From NCBI RefSeq assembly GCF_900142135.1, contig NZ_FQZU01000007.1, positions 149,657 through 213,656 on the forward strand: a stretch of DNA of 64,000 nt. The letters run 5' to 3'. The stretch comes from Desulfatibacillum alkenivorans DSM 16219 (GTDB lineage Bacteria > Desulfobacterota > Desulfobacteria > Desulfobacterales > Desulfatibacillaceae). This document shows, in pieces, positions 60,928 to 64,000 of the stretch (positions are counted from its first letter, which is position 1; each line of letters opens with the position of its first letter). The notes beneath the pieces were generated by a model that saw nothing but the letters and a program-made list of their open reading frames with translations, made no database searches and had not been told where the DNA came from. The translations under genes and the position numbers were made by a program.

Positions 60928-61383
60928 ATGAAAAAAGGTCTATTGGCGGCTGCACTTTGCATTTTCCTGGCGATCAGTCCCGCCGCATTTGCTGATCAAA
61001 GCAACTACGGCTGCGGCTTGGGCAGCATGGTGATCGACAACAACGAGTCCCTGGTCTCCCAGACTTTTGCAGCCACTCTGAACGGGTGCTTCGCCAACCA
61101 GTTGTTCGGCATGAGCTCCGGCACATCCAACTGCGACAAGCCGGACAGCATTGTCTATAATGAGAAAATCAACATCTTCGTGGCCGACAACATGGACAGC
61201 CTGGCCTCGGACATCGCCAAGGGCCAGGGCGAGTACCTGGACACCCTGGCAACCCTTATGGAAGTTCCGGCCGACCAAAGGCCTGTGCTGTACTCCAAAC
61301 TCCAAAACAATTTTTCCGTTATCTATCCTTCGGATCAGGTGACCCACACCGACGTGCTCAGGAACATCGAAGCTGTATTGTAG
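60928..61383 (+). CDS. DUF3015 periplasmic protein
   Basis: 151 residues. Signal peptide MKKGLLAAALCIFLAISPAAFA. The mature protein begins DQSNYGCGLGSMVIDNNESL, the hallmark of DUF3015, with paired cysteines (GCGLG, LNGCF, SNCDK) that may form disulfides. The function is unknown. AAGGAGGAA lies 5 bases before the ATG. Its stop overlaps the start of the DUF4105 gene by one base, and these two families are often neighbours. Confidence 0.88.
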   Translation: MKKGLLAAALCIFLAISPAAFADQSNYGCGLGSMVIDNNESLVSQTFAATLNGCFANQLFGMSSGTSNCDKPDSIVYNEKINIFVADNMDSLASDIAKGQGEYLDTLATLMEVPADQRPVLYSKLQNNFSVIYPSDQVTHTDVLRNIEAVL

Positions 61384-63326
61384 TGGCTAAATCCGGTTTG
61401 CAAAATATCAAAGGGGAGGCTCCGCTTGTTTTCAGGCGGGGTTTCTCCTTTTTTTGCTTCCTAATATCCCTGCTTGTCCTTCCGGCCCTTTGCATGGCCC
61501 AATCCCCTCCGGACCTGGAAAAAACAATAGAACGAATCCAGGCTGAAAAGCTGCACCAAAATCCTTATTGGCATGTATTGCTCCATTATCAAAAACAAGG
61601 ATCAGGCTTTAAAAGCCGGGTGGACGACCCGAGTTTTTTCCTGGCGCCGGACGGAAAAACCAACCCCAAGGCCGAGCTTTTGGCCGACGTCCGGGCCTTT
61701 TACCAACCCAGGGACGCAGACGCGGAAAAGCCCCACGCCGTGCGCCGCTTTCCCGCAAGGTTCGCTTGGATCGCATCGCAAATAGGCGATTCAGCAAGCG
61801 CTTTCCCCGTCCGGGAATGCCCCCGGTTTGAAAAAATCTACGCCGCCATGGCGCCGGACTCGGCCGCGCTGATTTTTCCCTCCGCCCACATCAACAGCCC
61901 GGCCTCCATGTTCGGCCACACCCTGTTGGCCGTGGAAGCCAAGGGGCAGGGCAGGCTGCTGGCCAACGCCGTGAACTACAGCGCCGTCACCGGCCGCACC
62001 TGGGGACCCATCTTCGCCTATAAGGGCTTGTTTGGGGGGTACAAGGGCTATTTCTCCATGCTGCCCTATTACGACAAAATCCAGGAATACAGCGACGTCT
62101 CCCACCGGGACATGTGGGAGTATCCCCTGAACCTGACCCAAGAAGAACTCCGGCGCATGCTGCTCCATCTTTACGAACTGGACAACATCTACTCGGATTA
62201 TTTTTTCATCGACGAAAACTGCGCCTTCAACCTACTTTACCTCCTGGACGCCGCAAGGCCCGGCGCAAACCTGGCCGGCCAATGCCCGTACATAGCCGTT
62301 CCGGTGGACACTATCCGGCTGGCGTTAAAAGGCGGATTCCTGGACGGACCGCCCGTATACCGGCCTTCCAAGATGACGCGCATCGAGCATCTTCGCAACG
62401 GATTGTCGGGAGAGGAAAAAAAGCTGGCCCGGGAAATCGCCCAGGGGGAGGCGCCGCCCGAATCGGCCGGGGAAAAGATAAAAACGACCGAAAAGCAGGC
62501 CCGGGTTTTGGATTTGGCCGCGGAAACCGCATCCTACCGCTACACCCGCAAAGTTTTGCCCAAGGAGGATTACACCCGGCGATATCGCGATATCCTGGCG
62601 GCGAGGAGCGGGCTGGGCAGGCGGGAAATCACGCCCGTCCCCGAACCGGCCGGACCGGACTCCGGGCATCTTTCCTCCAAGGTTTGGGCCGGAGGCGGTG
62701 CCAACGACGGCGAAGCCGTTTTCCGGCTTGGATGGCGGCCCTTGTTCCACGGCTTTGACGACAACCCCAAGGGATATGAAAAGGGCGCTCAAATCAAAGT
62801 TATGAACGCCTCCCTGGATTATTTTCCGGAAAAAGACCGGGTGGATCTCCATAGGGTGGATTTGCTGGACATATTCTCCCTGGCGCCCCGGGACGCTGTG
62901 TTTAAATCCCTGTCATGGCGCGTTGCGACCGGATTTCATCAAACCATCGAACCGGACGGAAGCCGGGGCGCGGCCTATGTATTCAACATGGGCGGGGGTA
63001 TATCCAAGGACCTCGGTCCCCTTGGCCTGGGCTATGTGCTGGCCGAGGCTGATTTTGCAGCAACTCCAGGGTGGGACATGGGATACGGCGCCGGCCCCGG
63101 GCTGCGCACCGGGCTTCTGGCCGATCCCGCTCCATGGCTTCGTCTGCGTTTGGAAGGCAAGGGAACCCGTTACCTGCTGGGAGACGACCACACCGCCCTC
63201 ACGGGATTGATGGAATCGGTCATTGCAACCTCCCAAAACACGGGTTTTCACGCCCAGGCCCTGTTTCAACGCTCCCGCGACTTTTCCAACACGGAGTTAA
63301 ACCTTTCCTTTCAAATTTATTTTTAG
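61383..63326 (+). CDS. DUF4105 outer-envelope protein
   Basis: 647 residues. Signal segment at about 20-40 (FSFFCFLISLLVLPALCMAQ). The DUF4105 core: CPRFEKIYAAMAPDSAALIF, PASMFGHTLLAVEAKG, NAVNYSAVTGRTWGPIFAYK, GGYKGYFSMLPYYDKIQEYS, DMWEYPLNL and FIDENCAFNLLYLLDAARPG. The conserved Cys and His could form a peptidase-like site. The C-terminal 220 residues are beta-rich and end in LNLSFQIYF, like an outer-membrane barrel. Start GTG 61383; a TTG at 61398 is an alternative. Co-transcribed with DUF3015. Confidence 0.88.
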   Translation: MAKSGLQNIKGEAPLVFRRGFSFFCFLISLLVLPALCMAQSPPDLEKTIERIQAEKLHQNPYWHVLLHYQKQGSGFKSRVDDPSFFLAPDGKTNPKAELLADVRAFYQPRDADAEKPHAVRRFPARFAWIASQIGDSASAFPVRECPRFEKIYAAMAPDSAALIFPSAHINSPASMFGHTLLAVEAKGQGRLLANAVNYSAVTGRTWGPIFAYKGLFGGYKGYFSMLPYYDKIQEYSDVSHRDMWEYPLNLTQEELRRMLLHLYELDNIYSDYFFIDENCAFNLLYLLDAARPGANLAGQCPYIAVPVDTIRLALKGGFLDGPPVYRPSKMTRIEHLRNGLSGEEKKLAREIAQGEAPPESAGEKIKTTEKQARVLDLAAETASYRYTRKVLPKEDYTRRYRDILAARSGLGRREITPVPEPAGPDSGHLSSKVWAGGGANDGEAVFRLGWRPLFHGFDDNPKGYEKGAQIKVMNASLDYFPEKDRVDLHRVDLLDIFSLAPRDAVFKSLSWRVATGFHQTIEPDGSRGAAYVFNMGGGISKDLGPLGLGYVLAEADFAATPGWDMGYGAGPGLRTGLLADPAPWLRLRLEGKGTRYLLGDDHTALTGLMESVIATSQNTGFHAQALFQRSRDFSNTELNLSFQIYF

Positions 63327-63728
63327 CCGCCGACGAAGTGAAGACCAATGAAGCCAGCGGCATGCATCTCCCCTGGCCAGCCGCGGCATGCAATGCCGGG
63401 GGCCGTCAGGCCAATAAGGCGACCGTCAAAGGGGCCAACGCCAATGGGGCGCCGCGAACCGAGGCTGATCATTGGCGAGAGCGCCCCAGGCAACGGCAGT
63501 TTGTTGCCTGGGTTCGTAAGAACAAAAGGCGCGGCTGGGAGAATTGCTGAAATCGGGAATGGCAGGCGAGCGATCGGCGCCGATTAAAAGTTCGTTCCCA
63601 TGCTTCGCGGGGGAATGCATATGGAAGTGTTTGAAATTTATTAGTCTGAAAAAAGGTTAAAACCTCCGCCTTTAGGCGGATAGATTTATCCGTTGGTTTA
63701 TGTTAGTTCAAAGCCCATAGGAGGTCAT
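63327..63728. other. Repeat-rich gap and left end of an insertion sequence
   Basis: 63363-63425 carries an inverted copy of the block near 6827-6885. 63481-63540 is a family A repeat fragment. 63595-63614 is a family C palindrome. From about 63650 the sequence is the end of an IS200/IS605-like element. Confidence 0.6.
63481..63540. repeat. Dispersed intergenic repeat, family A, partial copy 3
   Basis: It matches the GCGCCCCAGGCAACGGCAGT and TTGTTGCCTGGGT part of 15935-15965, then diverges. Confidence 0.7.
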
Positions 63729-64000
63729 ATGGACTATCGCTATGGGAGTCATACGGTATTCAACATAGAATACCATTTTGTATGGGTGACCAAATACCGC
63801 TACAAGGCGTTGCACGGTGAAGTAGCGTTGCGAGTGCGGGAACTGGTCCGTCAAACGTGTGAATCGTTTGAAATTCGAATTATCAAAGGGGTGGTGAGTA
63901 AGGATCATGTCCACATTTTTGTGTCTGCGCCACCCACAATGGCCCCCAGTGAGATAATGCGAAGGATAAAAGGGCGAAGCGCGACAAAGTTGTTTGAAGA
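63650..64000 (+). mobile_element. IS200/IS605-type element, left end (continues beyond window)
   Basis: A GGTTAAAACC palindrome is followed by a hairpin, TCCGCC (63665-63670) with GGCGGA (63675-63680) and loop TTTA. This is the kind of subterminal hairpin used by Y1 transposases. The transposase gene starts 49 bases later. The right end is not in the window. Confidence 0.7.
63729..64000 (+). CDS. tnpA: IS200/IS605-family transposase TnpA (partial)
   Basis: 90 codons are in view before the window ends. The translation opens MDYRYGSHTVFNIEYHFVWV, then TKYRYKALHGEVALRVRELV, and has the HUH metal motif in SKDHVHIFVSAPP. The catalytic tyrosine should lie just beyond the window. Known: single-strand transposase of about 140 residues. 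AGGAGG (63719-63724) lies 4 bases before ATG 63729. Confidence 0.93.
   Translation, partial: MDYRYGSHTVFNIEYHFVWVTKYRYKALHGEVALRVRELVRQTCESFEIRIIKGVVSKDHVHIFVSAPPTMAPSEIMRRIKGRSATKLFE

Noticed and set aside
1..64000. CRISPR array, prophage or integrated plasmid
   Set aside because: No regularly spaced identical repeats, cas genes, phage structural genes or replication genes were seen. The only mobile element is the IS200/IS605 end at the right edge.

Overview
The window looks like chromosomal DNA of a strictly anaerobic, Gram-negative deltaproteobacterium (Desulfobacterota), most likely a Desulfobacterales sulfate reducer such as Desulfatibacillum. The evidence is the mix of genes: an HdrA-type flavin/iron-sulfur protein, HgdB/BcrB-type dehydratase or reductase subunits with their activator ATPase, an enoate/2,4-dienoyl-CoA reductase, an ADP-forming acyl-CoA ligase subunit, a FadL porin, many CheY-like and hybrid kinase proteins, and -24/-12 promoters. 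The genus is an inference; no rRNA gene is present to confirm it.

Layout. 1-6.5 kb: a cut alkaline phosphatase, an SCP2 protein, and a moxR-DUF58-transglutaminase-CXXC operon facing a CBS gene. 7-16 kb: a DUF1330 protein, a small unknown gene with a large tandem HdrA, then a PaaX-type regulator with two HgdB/BcrB-like subunits and one activase. 16-22 kb: an ankyrin protein, tRNA-Arg(CCU), a CBS-ACT protein behind a sigma-54-type promoter, and a subtilase-VWA gene with a small secreted partner lying between two 146-bp direct repeats. 22-32 kb: DUF3108, a SidJ/kinase-like protein and DUF3786, then two cysteine-cluster proteins with dgt, a FadL porin, secreted proteins and a methyltransferase. 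33-41 kb: an iron-sulfur protein, then the most unusual locus of the window, and a divergent hybrid histidine kinase. 41-48 kb: an enoate reductase, then an MglA GTPase - histidine kinase - receiver/PilB-ATPase operon. 48-56 kb: a CCG-domain protein, alpha-2-macroglobulin and PbpC. 57-64 kb: two paralogous single-domain response regulators around an ACD subunit, envelope proteins (VWA-OmpA lipoprotein, DUF3015, DUF4105) and the left end of an IS200/IS605-type element.

The strongest candidate for an undescribed system is at 34.7-41.1 kb. A NrtA/SsuA-like solute-binding domain without signal peptide sits between a CheY receiver and a CheW domain in one polypeptide. It is followed by a CheX phosphatase and a free-standing cytoplasmic paralogue of the binding domain. 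A divergent PAS-containing hybrid kinase faces it. Both sides carry GG-N10-GC (-24/-12) promoter matches, and a 22-bp perfect palindrome lies between them. A nearly identical -24/-12 element precedes the mglA-kinase-receiver/PilB operon. This suggests (inference) that a cytoplasmic ligand-sensing chemotaxis adaptor and a polarity/pilus module are co-regulated by sigma-54.

Gene-free islands (6.5, 11.5, 15.9, 25.4, 32.3, 56.5 and 63.4 kb) are filled with three families of short dispersed repeats rather than genes.
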